Origin: Hermodice carunculata
Taxonomy: Eukaryota; Annelida; Polychaeta; Eunicida; Amphinomidae
NCBI GenBank assembly: GCA_964020975.1
Contig: OZ026628.1
Location: 58,992,108 to 59,056,107 of the forward strand
DNA: 64,000 nt
Direction of reading: 5' to 3'
Shown: one piece after another, positions 21,203 through 33,304 of the stretch
Layout of the letters: every line of letters begins with the position of its first letter
Numbering within the stretch: the stretch's first letter is position 1
Translations under genes and position numbers: made by a program
The notes under the pieces: model-generated
Seen by the model: the letters and a program-made list of their open reading frames with translations, nothing else
Databases searched by the model: none
What the model was told of the DNA's origin: nothing

Positions 21203-22785
21203 GTATCTACACTGCTTGCTATGGAGGGGATAATAAGCCTAAATACCTGCCCCAATGGAAGTATGATGTGAAATCTCTTGGGAAAGACTATCAACAAGAC
21301 AATGGATATATTCAAAAGCAGCAGCATTTCATAGAACAGCTGTTGGCTGCCTGTGGCATCCAGCCTAGTACTATTGCAAGACATCCATCAGATGAAAGGA
21401 GCGATGGCAGTATGGTAAATACCCAGAATTTACTGTGGAGCGTTGAGCAACACAACGATAATTGTGGCCCTGGAATAACTGCAAATGAAAGAGCTGGCAG
21501 GGACAATAAGCAATGCCAGTGCACAGTGAGCACTGGAGAAAAACCCTGTCAATGTAGAATGTGTGATAAGAAATTTACTGTTACTGGAAATCTGAAAAAG
21601 CACACGAGAACTCACACAGGTGAGAAGCCATACCAGTGTACAATATGTGACCAAAGGTTTCAGCGAGGGATATCACTTAAAGAACACATGAGAACTCACA
21701 CAGGTGAGAAGCCATATCAGTGTACAATATGTGACAAAAGATTTTCACTTAAAGGGAATCTGACCAGACACACAATAATTCACACAGGTGAGAAGCTATA
21801 CGAATGTACATTGTGTGACAAAAAATTTACACATAATTCGGATCTGAAAAGACACACAAGAGCTCACACAGGTGAGAAGCTGCACAACTGTACAACATGT
21901 GACCAAAGTTTTTGTGAAAATTATTCACTGAAGGAACACATAAAAATTCACACAAGTGAGAAACCATACCAGTGTACAATATGTGACAGAAGGTTTGCAC
22001 GTAAAGGGAATCTGAACAAACACACAAGAATTCACACAGGTGAGAAGCCATACCAATGTACATTGTGTAACAAGAAATTTAGAGATCAGTCACACCTTGA
22101 AAGACACAAAAGAACTCACACAGGTGAGAAGCCATACAAATGCACAGTGTGTAACAAGCAGTTCAGAGATAATGCATATCTTAAAAGACATGCAAGAACT
22201 CACACAGGTGAGAAACCATACCAGTGTACAACTTGTGGGAGTATGTTTTGTGGAAGTAGATTACTGACAGAACACATGAGAACTCACACAGGTGAGAAGC
22301 CATATGAGTGTACAACATGTAACAAACGGTTTCGAGCTTGGAAATCTCTGAAACATCATATACGGAGTCACACAGGTGAAAAGCCATACCAATGTACAAT
22401 ATGTAAGAAAAAGTTTGCAGCTAACCAGAATTTGAGGCAGCACATGAGAAGTCACACAGGTGAGAAGCCATACCAGTGTACAATGTGTAAGAAAAGGTAT
22501 GCAGTTAAGCAGGCTTTAAGACAACACATGAGAAGTCACACAGGTGAGAAGCCATACCAGTGTACAACATGTAAAAAAACATTTCCATACAGGGCAAGTC
22601 TGAGACATCACATAAGAACACACACCGGTGAGAAGCCATACCAATGTACAATATGTGGCAAAAAGTATATCGATAAATCCGGATTGAAATATCATATGAA
22701 GACACATAAAGTTTCTAAGCCATACAAGGGTATATGTGCCTCAAAGTTTGGTGAAGATAAATCACATGAGAATGTGCACAGTTGA
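21203..22785 (+). CDS. C2H2 zinc-finger protein B, terminal exon
   Basis: Phase-1 acceptor as in A, then the same N-terminal region (IYTACYGGDNKPKYLPQWKY; VVNTQNLLW appears as MVNTQNLLW; NERAGRDNKQCQC). There are 14 canonical fingers with all four zinc ligands, on TGEKPYQC-type linkers, then a degenerate tail (KPYKGICASKFGEDKSHENV) and a stop at 22783-22785. Fingers 1 and 2 match those of A almost exactly. Fingers 9-14 align one-to-one with A fingers 14-19, and many of their differences fall at recognition-helix positions (RAWKSLKHH versus RCTASLKRH). Of the four genes this array looks best preserved. Predicted nuclear sequence-specific DNA binder; target unknown; start exon not found. Confidence 0.88.
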
Positions 22786-22799
22786 GTAACCATAACAGC

Positions 22800-23545
22800 A
22801 TACACCTTCATAAAAGATTTTCTCAAAGTGACTCTGGAAAAAAGAAAAACAAGCTGCACGAGTGACACAAAACACAAGCTGCGAGATAAAGCTAGAATGG
22901 TTTTGAATCGTGAGATTCTCACCAGTGGCAGTTGGAAGTCCTCTGCGTGACTATTTATATAGCTGGGGTACGGTTACTAACGTAAGTTAGGAAAGTGTCA
23001 CTCGAGGCATACATCATCACGGACATGAAGACTTCCAATCAACCATCGAACTAGAGTTGGAGTGACATGTTTAAGCGTAGAGGACGTCATGTGTAAGAGT
23101 AACCACACAGGTCCTACTGAACCTAGTAGGGCTGTGGAGGCTTAGTTTGGAAAGAAACTTTTCACAAAAGGCGTATCACTATGATAGCAAAATAAAAAGT
23201 AAAAAAACTTAACAATGTTTTCAAGGTCAACCTAAGGGAGGGTTGACCTCTTGTTACATAGTAGTAGATAGATACTTTCTTAAGAATGTTAGGCTCAGCT
23301 TAGAAGAACCATTGTAATAACCAGGAGAAGCAGCATGCAGCATTCATTCAATGACCGATAGATGTCTTTTATTTACCTGCGATAGAGCGCTATGGGGGTG
23401 AGGTATGAATATGTGAACTCAGGACCATTTCTTTATTCCTGAGAACATTACATCTCTTTATCACAAGGCTGTAAAAAAAATTGCAGAATAGTGAGTTTCA
23501 GAGCATGTTTTGGGTGTAGCATTTGTTCAGGCGCAGCGGTTTTTA
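22800..23545 (+). other. conserved 3' flank / 3' UTR of gene B
   Basis: Colinear with 14795-15540 and 33305-33735 (see there). AATAAA at 23191-23196 is a candidate polyadenylation signal. Confidence 0.65.
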
Positions 23546-23559
23546 CATAGACTTATCAA

Positions 23560-24200
23560 TGAAGACCTGCTGACCATAGGTCACAGAGCTTGTGTGATTA
23601 TTCATGTCTGGCTGGCTGTCATTCTGGCCGACGATCAATAAACAGTTTCCTGGTCAACACGATAGTATCAACAATTTTTAAGTAAAACCTCTTGAATTTT
23701 TGTACACATGTTCTATGAATGGAAATATTGGTTCTTTTAGTTATTGGTGGCATTACATATAGGTGTAAAAACACATCAAGTACAGTATTATGACCATTGG
23801 TAAAGATAAAGCTTTGAAATTTACAACAACTATGCATTGGGTCAATTGTCAACTTTTGTAAAAATTTGGATGACCTTGAACATCTTTGGAGGTCAAAATA
23901 CAAATTGCATGTATGTCATAGATACTTATGAAGTACAAAATATAGATAATAGTGAACTAGGGTTACCAAATTGATACAAAATATGCATTTTACATGAGTA
24001 TTCATATTTATACCTCAAAGAAGGACCTTTAACTTACTTTTTAAAGGTCACTGAAGGAGTAAAAGTGAAAAAAATATGGACAATGTTGGGGTCCCTAATT
24101 TGACATGGAACTCGCTGAAATGTGGTAAGAATGCTTAGGAGGCAAAATGTTAAAGTAATGTGATACATGTACTGGTGGCGCTACCTGTAAGGTGACACCA
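23560..24200. repeat. hairpin-headed repeat with CTGCTGACC..GGTC head
   Basis: Starts 'gacctgctgaccataggtcacagagct' and carries 'gttaccaaattgat', 'ggtggcgctacc' and 'ttggtaaagataaag' phrases. Same class as 9255, 16275, 26775 and 38093. Noncoding. Confidence 0.5.
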
Positions 24201-24673
24201 ACTATTGTGTTTTGAGGTAAGTATCATTCATTATCATCAGAAAGAAGGAGACTATTATGATTCTAGATGTACATGGTATTGTGTAAAAAAAATGGCCGAG
24301 GCACTCACCCACCCTGATGTTGAGTATGTGCCCTCTCTCCCCCTCCCCCTCCCCCACCCCCGGGACACAAGGCACACCATAAATATGTAACCGGCAAAAG
24401 TAGCTTCACCACCACATAATACAGGACTTTGACGGGTACAAAAGAGAGGAAAAAAAGTAACAGAACACGAACACTTGTTTTCTAGGTCGGAGGCTATGCG
24501 CATGTGCCAAAGAAAAGGTATAAAAGTAGGTTCTAACAAAACGAGGCCAAAGGAAGCATTACCCTATATCCTGACTCAAATGTCTGTCAAGGTTGAAAAT
24601 TGGCAAAACACAGTAAAATAAGAACAGTGGTACAATTGCTCTCGTTATTGCCCTCCGTAGCCGCAGGACAGGA
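24201..24673. other. noncoding, CT-rich run
   Basis: Contains a pyrimidine-rich run (24333-24363) and nothing recognisable as a gene. Confidence 0.5.
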
Positions 24674-24916
24674 TTAAACAGCGCATGTTTCAATGTGTGG
24701 ATTCATTGGAAAGTTCAAAACTTCGTCTATGCATGGACCTACTATCTGATAGTGAGGCCATGGTCTGTGTCACTGTAAAATGCTTTCTTATTGGCTAACA
24801 GCGCATGTTTCAATGTGTGGATTCATTGGAAAGTTCAAAACTTCGTCTACGCATTTACCTACTATCTGATAGTAGGTCCATAGTCTACATAAGTAAAATG
24901 CTTTCTTATTGGCTAA
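24674..24916. repeat. tandem duplication of about 124 bp
   Basis: Both units read 'cagcgcatgtttcaatgtgtggattcattggaaagttc-aaaacttcgtct' and end 'aaatgctttcttattggctaa'. The second unit carries the palindrome CCTACTATC-T-GATAGTAGG, which is damaged in the first. High identity suggests recent origin. Confidence 0.85.
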
Positions 24917-25019
24917 ATGTGACAGCAATGCTGTTAATTTACGCCAAACATCGCTGTTTCCAAGGTTGGAAATATTATTCAGGCGATCGTTTCTAAATTT
25001 TATTGGCGGATGGTGGTGT

Positions 25020-26170
25020 AGTCAGATCATCATACGAATACGAATATTTTTATTGATAGAGACACTTCATACAAAAATTGGCAAAAGAGCAATACAACAC
25101 AATATTTTGCGACTAGAAAAATGACAAATAAAATAAATGATCTATAGTCTTACTAAAGTCGCAAACAGAGTTGAGGTGAAATGTCTGTGTACATAGTCTA
25201 TTACATTCTTGCTGCCAGATGTCGCTAATATTTAAAACTAGATTGTGTACTATTGTCCATGGATGATTCCCAAGTTACTTATCCATACTCATGACACATT
25301 TGTTGAATATTTGTAATTGATACATTGTCAGAACTGGCATTTACAAATCTTCTTTAAAAAATAGTATTAATAAATGACAAAATGTGCTTGAGAAACTCAG
25401 TATCGCCCTCATTATATGATATAATTGATATGAATATATCTTTTCTTGAAAGTTTTAAATTTGTCACAAAAGTAGTATGTTCAGAGTAAATGAAATTTAT
25501 CTTTGACACAATTTCTGTCACATTTTTTTTTACAAATTCTCTGACCCCAAGGCGTTTTAGGTCTTGTATACTGCCCAATTTCACATTCCAATTGGTGGGC
25601 ACAGATTCGTAATTTTGTGGGTTTTTTTTTCTTTTTTCAGTAGGTGTACTTAAAATGTAATTCTCCATGCATTTTTTTTTTTGATTTGCACATAAGTTTT
25701 AAATTTATGCCCAGATGTTGTGCCTGTGTTTATGGTATCTTACCATTGGCTATCATATCTGTCATACATAATATTACAGAGAACTTTATCTACTCGCTTA
25801 CTATTTCTTGCACCCTGATTATTCCATATTTCCGGTAATTCAAATTCAAAGATTAATAACTTAATTGTAGATAACCAGCTTCCTGAAATATGTTGCACCT
25901 GATCAAGTCTAAATAACTTTTTCACAACTTCATCAAGATGGTTTTTGCATAACCGCAGTAATAGTGGGTATCTACCAACTTCACCTTTAGACGCTAAATA
26001 TAATGCCTTCTTATTAACACCTAGAAGGAATTTGCACAATTTGTTATTTTTTTTTTTTTTCAAAGGGTGTCTTTTCACACAATGATAAAAAGTTATCTTT
26101 GTTTAGTCCTTGAATTGGAGAGAATCCATTGACTTCACTTCCATATCGTAGAACTATGTATGTCATATGA
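25020..26170 (-). mobile_element. LINE retrotransposon, 3' end
   Basis: On the minus strand, frames encode LRYGSEVNGF then FLLGVNKKA, EVGRYPLL and LCKNHLDEVVKKL. These are the region C-terminal to the reverse transcriptase in several LINE clades (typically FLLGV.KKASN.AV.GELGRYPL). A second frame downstream (25354-25668) is the remaining C-terminus, and the bases below 25350 are the 3' UTR. Broken by at least one frame change between 25670 and 25740. The RT core, endonuclease and 5' part are absent. Confidence 0.7.
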
Positions 26171-26349
26171 CCTATTTGAATAATTAGCGCTTAAGATTAG
26201 TCTCGTGGACCAAAAGGGGTATGGAGATTGCTCAGACCGTCGATTCTTCCCTGCACTTCCGCCCAGATTTCAACAAAATGCCGTTGGTGAAAGCATGCAT
26301 GCCCGGAACAATGAAAGCTGGGAATCTGGCTTCTTTCATGTTGTTGAAG

Positions 26350-26850
26350 TATAAAAAGTTTGATATTTTCATACGATTAGCACTCAGATAGCCCTTCTGA
26401 AGCTTTTTGTTACTTTTGCAACACATACGGTACCGTACGGAAGGATATTCAGTGTACTTTTGGTATGGTACGGACAAAGGTAACGTCGCGTGCCTGGACT
26501 CCATTTGCACATCGGAAAGCATTGACGTTTTTACAAACATACTCGTTTTGTCTTCAATAAAACTAACCTCTAATTGTAAATAACTTGTAAATTAAGCAAA
26601 ATTATATTTGACACCATAGAAATCAGTCACATGCATGTGGTAACAGTCATTTCAAACAAATTACTGCAGAATAAATATGTGCAATTGTACAGATGTATCA
26701 AGGACGACAATTGTCATTGATGCGACTGGTACTTGAAGGGGTAAAATATTTGAGTCCTATCGTATCGTGTTTTTAGCTCTGCTGACCAAAGGTCGCAGAG
26801 CATATGCGACCGATCATGTCTGTCTGTCCATGGACCTACTATAGAGTAGG
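26350..26850. repeat. dispersed repeat R6, copy 2
   Basis: Matches 15862-16345, including the end 'catgtctgtctgtccatggacctactata'. Noncoding. Confidence 0.8.
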
Positions 26851-26856
26851 TCCATG
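26829..26856. other. perfect 12-bp-arm palindrome
   Basis: CATGGACCTACT - ATAG - AGTAGGTCCATG, exactly where R6 meets the retroelement fragment. The same word (GGACCTACTAT) occurs at 16331 and 24735. Confidence 0.8.
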
Positions 26857-26862
26857 ATCCGT

Positions 26863-28262
26863 CTAATACCTTACTACACTTTACCTCGTAACACCTCTAG
26901 TCAACTTTATGGTGCTAAAAATTGTATTACTATTTACCTGTTTATACCAGTGTCTGTATGGTGGAATAGTGTATGAAGCTTTTAATCAAAGGAGACGTCC
27001 GTCAGTCCCAGATAGCGCAAGTGATATTCTACTAGACATTGACAAAATCAACAATAGGAATGGTGCCAAATCAATTCATACCTTTGATTTCTCAACATTG
27101 CATACAAAGATCAACTTGACAGACCTAAACAACGTGTTAATTTCAATGTTGGATAAAGCGTTCAAAGGTGGCACGTCATTATATTAACATATCTGGTGCT
27201 GAGGCTAAATTTGATAAAGTTAAGAGCAAAGAAATATCTAACACGAAGCACGAGTGTGCTCAAATGATAGAGTACATTATCAACAATGCATACTTTTGCT
27301 TTGGAAACCAGAGTCTATCCACAAATAGTAGGCATACCAACGGGAACAGATCCAGCCCCATATATTGCCAACCTTTATTTACATTATTATGAAACATAAA
27401 AGATGGACAAATTGGCAAAAATAAATTTTGCAGCTGCAAGAAGATCATATTCTCACACAAAAAGATTTATAGATGACCTGTGTGCTTTAAACAATGGAGA
27501 TGAAATAAAGGGAAATTGGAAAAACATATATCCCAACGAACTAATATGAAATCTGGAAAATGAAAGTGATACAAACGCTACTTTCCTTGATCTGGATATT
27601 AAAATAAAGAACAACCAGTATGTAACAAAAATATTTGACAAGAGAGACCAGTTCAAATTTGATATTATCTCCTACCCTGATCTGACAGGAAACATTGCAG
27701 AGAAACAAGCATATGGAGCATATATCTGACAAGTTATACATATTGCTAGAAACGCCACACTTTTTAGCGATTTTGTCAATCAAGTCAGAACTTTGTTGCA
27801 AAAACTACAACACAAAGGTTATAAAAAACAACAACTAAAACTCTGTTGAAATGTTTCCAGAGATATGACCAAATACCAAAAAAATACAACACTAACTCAA
27901 GAACATTAGTCAAACTATGTCAAGATGGAGCTTGAAATGACAAAGTGTAGTCCTCAAAGTGTTTAGAGTGGTAAGAGGGAAAGTACCCGGGGTAAAGAAT
28001 ACTTAACCCACCTAGCAAATTTTCTGCAGTCCGTCTTAAGTCCGAAAACCATGATCATACTCACTTTTTTCAGGATTTCTTTCTTTCAACCTTTATCCAG
28101 TATAGTGGAAGAGGTGGCTTCCAACTAATACCTTAGTACACTTTACCTGATAACACCTCTGGTCAACTTTATGGTGCTAACAATTATACTACTATTTACC
28201 TGCTTATGCCAGTGTCGGTATGGTGGAATAGTGTATGAAACTTTTAGGTTTCAACGGAGACA
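26863..28262 (+). mobile_element. broken reverse-transcriptase element between direct repeats
   Basis: Bases 27030-27850 resemble an RT protein in order: FDFSTLHTKI (RT motif like FSTLYTNIPH), a TNGTDPAPYIANLYL-like stretch, RFIDDLCALNNGDE (catalytic DD) and FLDLDIKI..FDKRD. This order is that of a group of invertebrate RTs often joined to a GIY-YIG endonuclease (Penelope-like or related). It is broken in several places. It lies between direct repeats of about 140 bases, 26863-27000 and 28121-28262, both beginning 'ctaataccttactacac' or a near variant. Age moderate. Confidence 0.65.
26909..26985 (+). other. signal-peptide-like reading frame in the direct repeat
   Basis: ATG GTG CTA.. encodes MVLKIVLLFTCLYQCLYGG followed by IVYEAF. 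The partner at 28171-28245 encodes MVLTIILLFTCLCQCRYGG then IVYETF. Substitutions keep the hydrophobic core. It could be a first exon of a secreted protein captured by the repeat, or chance in an A/T-rich repeat. No splice donor is shared by both copies. Confidence 0.25.
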
Positions 28263-28309
28263 TCCGCCTGTCTGTAAACTTTTGCTCGTTAGCGCAATAC
28301 CGTCCACAG

Positions 28310-29870
28310 TTTTCAAGTTAGCCCAATATAACTTCCAGGACTTTCAGGGTGCATGAAAATCTAGACCGAGTTCGATATTGGTGGCGCCACCTACATTATG
28401 TAATATAGGGGTCAAAATTGTGAAAATCTTGTGAACCTTTTAGCATCTTTATTTTTTGGCGTATCTTCACCAAATTTGGTGGGATTGTTGGGGAGGGCAA
28501 AGGCTAAGTCGGTAATGGTACTAGTGGCACCACTTATAATTTGACAGAAATTGTGAGCCAAAATGTGCTTTAAGATGTAAACTTCCATATTTGGAAAAGT
28601 AATTGGACTAGACTTGCAAAATTTATGTGGTATATAGACCATGGCCAAATGTAGAATATTATGTAATACCAGTGACCTTCACTTATTTTTGTGAGGTCAC
28701 CATGCCTGTAAAGTTGAAAAGGTGATGTAATGGCCGGGTGTAGCTTGGACATCTGTGGCAAAGAGAATTGAGCCTTCAGATCAAAATTGCACTTGATTAC
28801 ATAATACATAAAAGTGTACTTTGTGACCTGCTTTTTGGGTCACTGTGACCCAGTAATTATAGAGTTTGGTGCTTGTCCAAGTTGATTGTGTTCTTTTTGT
28901 CAATAACTCGAAAGGTTATTACCCGATTTGGACAAACAGACAGCATATGGAAAGCTGGATGTTGAGCGTATATTTTGGAAACTAAAAATTTTTAAATCCG
29001 AGTTGAAGGTCAAGGTCAAATAGCCAGGTTGAATATTGGGGTCATCTCGTGAATGTTCTGCACCCCACAATTCTTGAGATAGGCCCATATAACCTTTAGG
29101 AGTTATAAAGTGTATGAAATGCTTTGTCAACATCAATGTTGGTGGAGCCACCTATAGTATTATTTAATATACAGGTCAAAATATGAAAATCTTGTGACAG
29201 TAGTAATGTCCACAGTTTTCAAGTAAGCCCAATATAACTTTCAGGACTTATAAGGGGTATAAAAATCTAGGATCCTTTCGATATTGGTGGCGCCACCTAG
29301 AATGTTAGGCAATATAGGGGTCAAAATATGAAAATCTTGTAAACACTTATGTGTTTTAAGATGTACAGTTCCATGTTTGGAAAAGTAATTGGATTAGACT
29401 AGTCAAATTTATAGGATATATAGACATGTCCAAAGCTAAAATCATATATAATATCACTCTTTTTGATGTGTTTTTGTGAGGTCACCATGCCTGTAACGTT
29501 GAAAAAGGTGATTTTGTAATAGCAGGGTGTAGCTTGGACTTCAATGGCAATGTCAACACAGCACCAGGCAGGCCTATGGGCCCCTTGTATTACATAATCT
29601 GGGTGTCCTTGATCTTCTGTCGTTCCCAGGTAACTGAGGACATAAAGTTATGGACTCACTCATTGTTGTCTCGGCACATGCGACAATATTTATCACAGGA
29701 GTTGCATAAATAAGCTTTGACTACATGTGGAGCAAAGTGCTATCTGGTGGACAATTTTTACATTAAGCTATATATGTTCAGAAGCCACTTGAGGACTCAC
29801 AATGAACAGGTGCAATATTATAGCCATGATGCCAGCAGAGAATTAGGCCCATGGGCCTCTTGTTTTCACT
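28310..29870. repeat. hairpin-headed repeat R2, two tandem-like copies
   Basis: The phrases 'cccaatataactt-ccaggactt', 'ggtggcgccacctac' and 'aaaatcttgt' occur at about 28318-28440 and again at 29226-29340. Both copies carry 'ttggaaaagtaattgga', then 'gtgaggtcaccatgcctgtaa'. Ends 'ggcccatgggcctcttgttt' at about 29847-29866. Noncoding; relative of 9241-10325. Confidence 0.7.
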
Positions 29871-30125
29871 ATACCGTATTGTGGATCGTTGGCACTTTCG
29901 CATTGATGTTTCACCCTTAATATATATATGTACATATATATGTTTGCCACATTTCTATTATGTCAATCTTAATGTTGACTCTGGCTACTCCCTGATCATT
30001 TTTGAAATAAAAATATGTTTAAATCAATAATGTCTTCTCGTCATGCTTTATCAAACTCAAACAAATATTTTGAATATAAATTAATTTAATGTCAGTTATA
30101 TGTTAATGGCAAAAAGGTCTTGGTT
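29862..30125. repeat. dispersed repeat R7, copy 2
   Basis: Matches 16480-16755 up to 'aaaaaggtcttgg', where the piggyBac-like coding remnant starts. Confidence 0.75.
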
Positions 30126-30900
30126 TATTAGAAAGGGGTACCACAGTGAGTTGCGCAACAAAACTGGGGACATGCGACGCATGCAGTTTCATTGGCTAAT
30201 GGATACAAAAAACAAACTTGTCGCCACTGTATGGCATGGTGATAGGCCAGTTTATTTTCTCAGCTCTGTTCATGCGCCCACACACATAAAAAAAAAAACT
30301 TGCAAGTCATCAGACATAAACAGGGGAACGAGCTGCATATTACAGCAGCCCCATCGGTTGTGGAATATAATTCCCACATGGGCAGGGTTGATCTCAATGA
30401 TTATAGGACAGTCATGGACAAATTTAAAGCAGAAAGAAGTATCGTTGGTATCACCGTCTGATGCGAAAATGTCTCCTATGGTCAGCCTACAATGGATACA
30501 TCATTGAAGGTCATTTCTTAAGTCATCAACAACTTGGCAAACGCAAAAGGGACTTTCGCAACTTCATGCTTCATCTGTGTCATGAACTTATTGGACAGTT
30601 TTCCTCTGGATGTTGTCACAGTGGTGCAGGTATCGGTGATGCACCCATGCGCTTACAACTTGGGGATCATATTCCCGAAGTAGCACCCAAGGTCAGCACA
30701 GATTGCTTGTGTAAAGTTTGTTACACTGAGTTTAAGAAATACAGGGAATAACACCCCAAGGTTAAGTACAAAGACTTGCCTTTCAAACAGGTCAAAACTA
30801 CATTATATGTGTGCACAGTGCCAAGTGTACTTGTGTGTAAAAAGGGGGCTGACATGCCAGTGTTTAAAAAGAGACTCAACATGCTATTGTGTAATAAGGG
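30118..30900 (+). pseudogene. piggyBac transposase remnant, C-terminal half
   Basis: The first frame encodes RKGYHSELRNKTGDM..ATVWHGDRPVYFLSSVH, matching the piggyBac pattern RKGLPKEL..L.WKDKRDVYMLSTIH. In another frame, about 30362-30450, follows YNSHMGRVDLND, the family's YN..MGGVD..D motif. Further on comes a Cys-rich end (CLCKVCYTEFKK, then LYVCTVPSVLVCKK), the usual C-terminal zinc-binding domain. At least one frameshift and one stop separate these. The N-terminal half and TTAA ends are missing. A host-domesticated gene is unlikely given the breaks. Confidence 0.7.
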
Positions 30901-31684
30901 ACTCAACATGCTGGAAAGACTACCACCGCAAAGTCCATTATTGGAGATAATCTGTTTGTCTCTATTTGTAGTGATACAAAAAACTGTAAATATCTGTTTA
31001 TTGACTATTTTACTTGTTGTTTCCCCCCCCCCCCCCGCCCCAAATGTCCACAAAATTACAATTGTTTTCCAGCTGCCCAAATCTTCTTACATCATAGGAG
31101 ATACTTACAGGACTATACTTATCGTGGAGCCGGATTTTATCTGCCATTTTGGTAATGCGAAGTCTTAGTAATATATTAAAATTCAAAGATTTGTGCAGCT
31201 AATCAAATTAATTTGACAATTTTGATAATGTGAAGTGAAATAAAAAAAATAACAACAAACACCACTTCAAATGTTCAATTCATTGACTTAATTGTTCAAG
31301 ACTCAAGAATTTTCATGTCAAGAACACTCACCCCAACTTCTGGTATCAGCAGCCGTCATTTGTTGTCATGGCAACGAGAATTAATAATACTTGTTCAATT
31401 AATGAACATCTGAATTGACACCAAGATTATTGTATTCAAAAAATACATTTCTTTAAAGAAATTCATGGGTTTTTTTTTTGTTGACAGTGGAATATTCTCA
31501 GTGAAGCGTCAACAGGCGATGTCCGATGGTTTTTTTTTTTTTTTGTTTGTTTTTGTTTTTTGCTTGTTTTTTTTCTGATTTCACGAGCCCAAGATCTATA
31601 TTTTGCCATTAAATTGTTTAAAATGTATTATCAGGTCCAAACATGATGTATGCACCTTTAAATGATGAATTTTAATGGTATTGC
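30901..31684. other. noncoding, poly-C and T-rich runs
   Basis: Poly-C at 31022-31036 and T-rich runs at 31468-31480 and 31530-31572. No gene seen. Confidence 0.5.
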
Positions 31685-31940
31685 AGAGTCTTTTTATTCA
31701 AAAAGAGAGGGAAAAATCAAGCAAGTGCACATATCATGTGAATTTGCCTCGGGAGTTTAGTGTACAAGGGGCCACCTGTTGGCAGAATCCGGGGGCCCAG
31801 CATATGACTACCAGGGAGTGTAGTGGTGAAAGAGTTAACACAGTGTATATTTTTACACTGCAGCAGTCAAGGCACATTAAAAATTATGATGACATCAAGA
31901 GAACTGGCCTGCAGCTTAAACTTTTTGGTATATGTTTTAG
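31685..31940 (+). other. conserved intron end upstream of gene C
   Basis: Bases 31830-31940 match those before gene B: 'ttaacacagtgtat', 'tttttacactg', 'cagtcaaggcacatt', 'aaaattatgatgac', 'gaactggcctg'. Ends in acceptor TTTTAG at 31935-31940. Confidence 0.6.
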
Positions 31941-33301
31941 GTATCTACACTGCTTGCTATGGAGGGGATAAAAACCGTGAATACCTGCCCCAATGGAAGT
32001 ATGATGTGAAATCTCTTGGGAAAGACTATCAACAAGACAATGGATATATTCTAAAGCAGCAGCGTTTCATAGAACAGCTGTTGTGTGCAGGTGGCATCCA
32101 GCCTAGTGGTATTGCAAGACATCCATCAGATGAAAGGAGTGTTGACAGTGTGGTAAATACCCAGAATTTACTGCAAAGCCAAGAGCAGCACAAAGATAAT
32201 TGTGGCCCTGGAATGACTGCAGATGAAAGAGCTGGCAGGGACAATAAGCAATGCCAGTGTACAATGAGCACTGGAGAAAAACCCTGTCAATGTAGAATGT
32301 GTGATAAGAAATTTACAGTTCCTGGAAATCTGAAAAAGCATGCGAGAACTGACCCAGGTCAGAAGCCACACCAGTGTACAATATGTGCCCAAAGGTTTCG
32401 TCGAGGGATATCACTTAAAGAGCACATGAGAAGTCACACAGGTGAGAAGCCATATCAGTGTACAGTATGTGGCAAAAAATTTTCACTTAAAGGGAATCTT
32501 GACAAACACACAAAAATTCACACAGATGTGAAGCCATACGAATGTACATTGTGTAACAAAAAATTTACACATAATTCATATCTGAAAAGTCATGCAAGGA
32601 CACACAGAGGTGAGAAACCATTCCAATGTCCATTGTGTAACAGAAATTTTAAACATGCGTCATATCTGAAAAGACACACAAGAACTCACACAGATGTGAA
32701 GCTACACAACTGTACAACATGTGACCAAAGTTTTTGTGAAAATTTCACACTGAAGGAACACATAAATATTTACACAAGTGAGAAGCCGTACCCATGTACC
32801 ATATGTGACAAAAGGTTTGCACGTAAAGGGAATCTGAACAAACACACAACAATTCACACAGGTGAGAAGCCATACCAGTGTACAACATGTGGGCGAATGT
32901 TTTCTATAAAGGAATCACTGAAAGAACACATGAGAACTCATACAGGTGAGAAGCCATATGAGTGTTCAACATGTAACAAAAGGTTTCGAGTTTGGAGCTC
33001 GCTGAAACATCATGTAAGGAGTCACACAGGTGAAAAGCCATATGAGTGTACAATGTGTGAGAATAAGTTTGCAGCTAAGCAAAATTTGAGGCAGCACATG
33101 AATAGTCACACAGGTGAGAAGCCATACCAGTGTACAATGTGTAAGAAAAAATTTCCATATAGGGCAAGTCTGAGAAATCACATGAGAACACACACCAGTG
33201 AGAAGCCATACCAATGTACAACATGTGGCAAAAAGTATAATGATAGATCAGGATTGAGATATCGTATGAAAACTCACAAAGGTAATAAGCCATACAAGTG
33301 A
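31941..33301 (+). CDS. C2H2 zinc-finger protein C, terminal exon
   Basis: Same phase-1 acceptor and N-terminal region (IYTACYGGDKNREYLPQWKY; VVNTQNLLQ; DERAGRDNKQCQC). There are twelve fingers, but three have lost a zinc ligand: finger 1 ends HARTD instead of a final His, finger 6 ends HINIY, and finger 12 has Arg for the first His (LRYRMKTH). Linker 1 is also worn (DPGQKPHQC), and two linkers read TDVK instead of TGEK. The frame is open to a stop right after NKPYK, so the protein could still be made, with nine full fingers. Relative to B it lacks a GSRLLTEH-type finger and the KKRYAV finger. Possibly an early pseudogene or a functionally reduced paralogue. Confidence 0.8.
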
Positions 33302-33304
33302 CAT

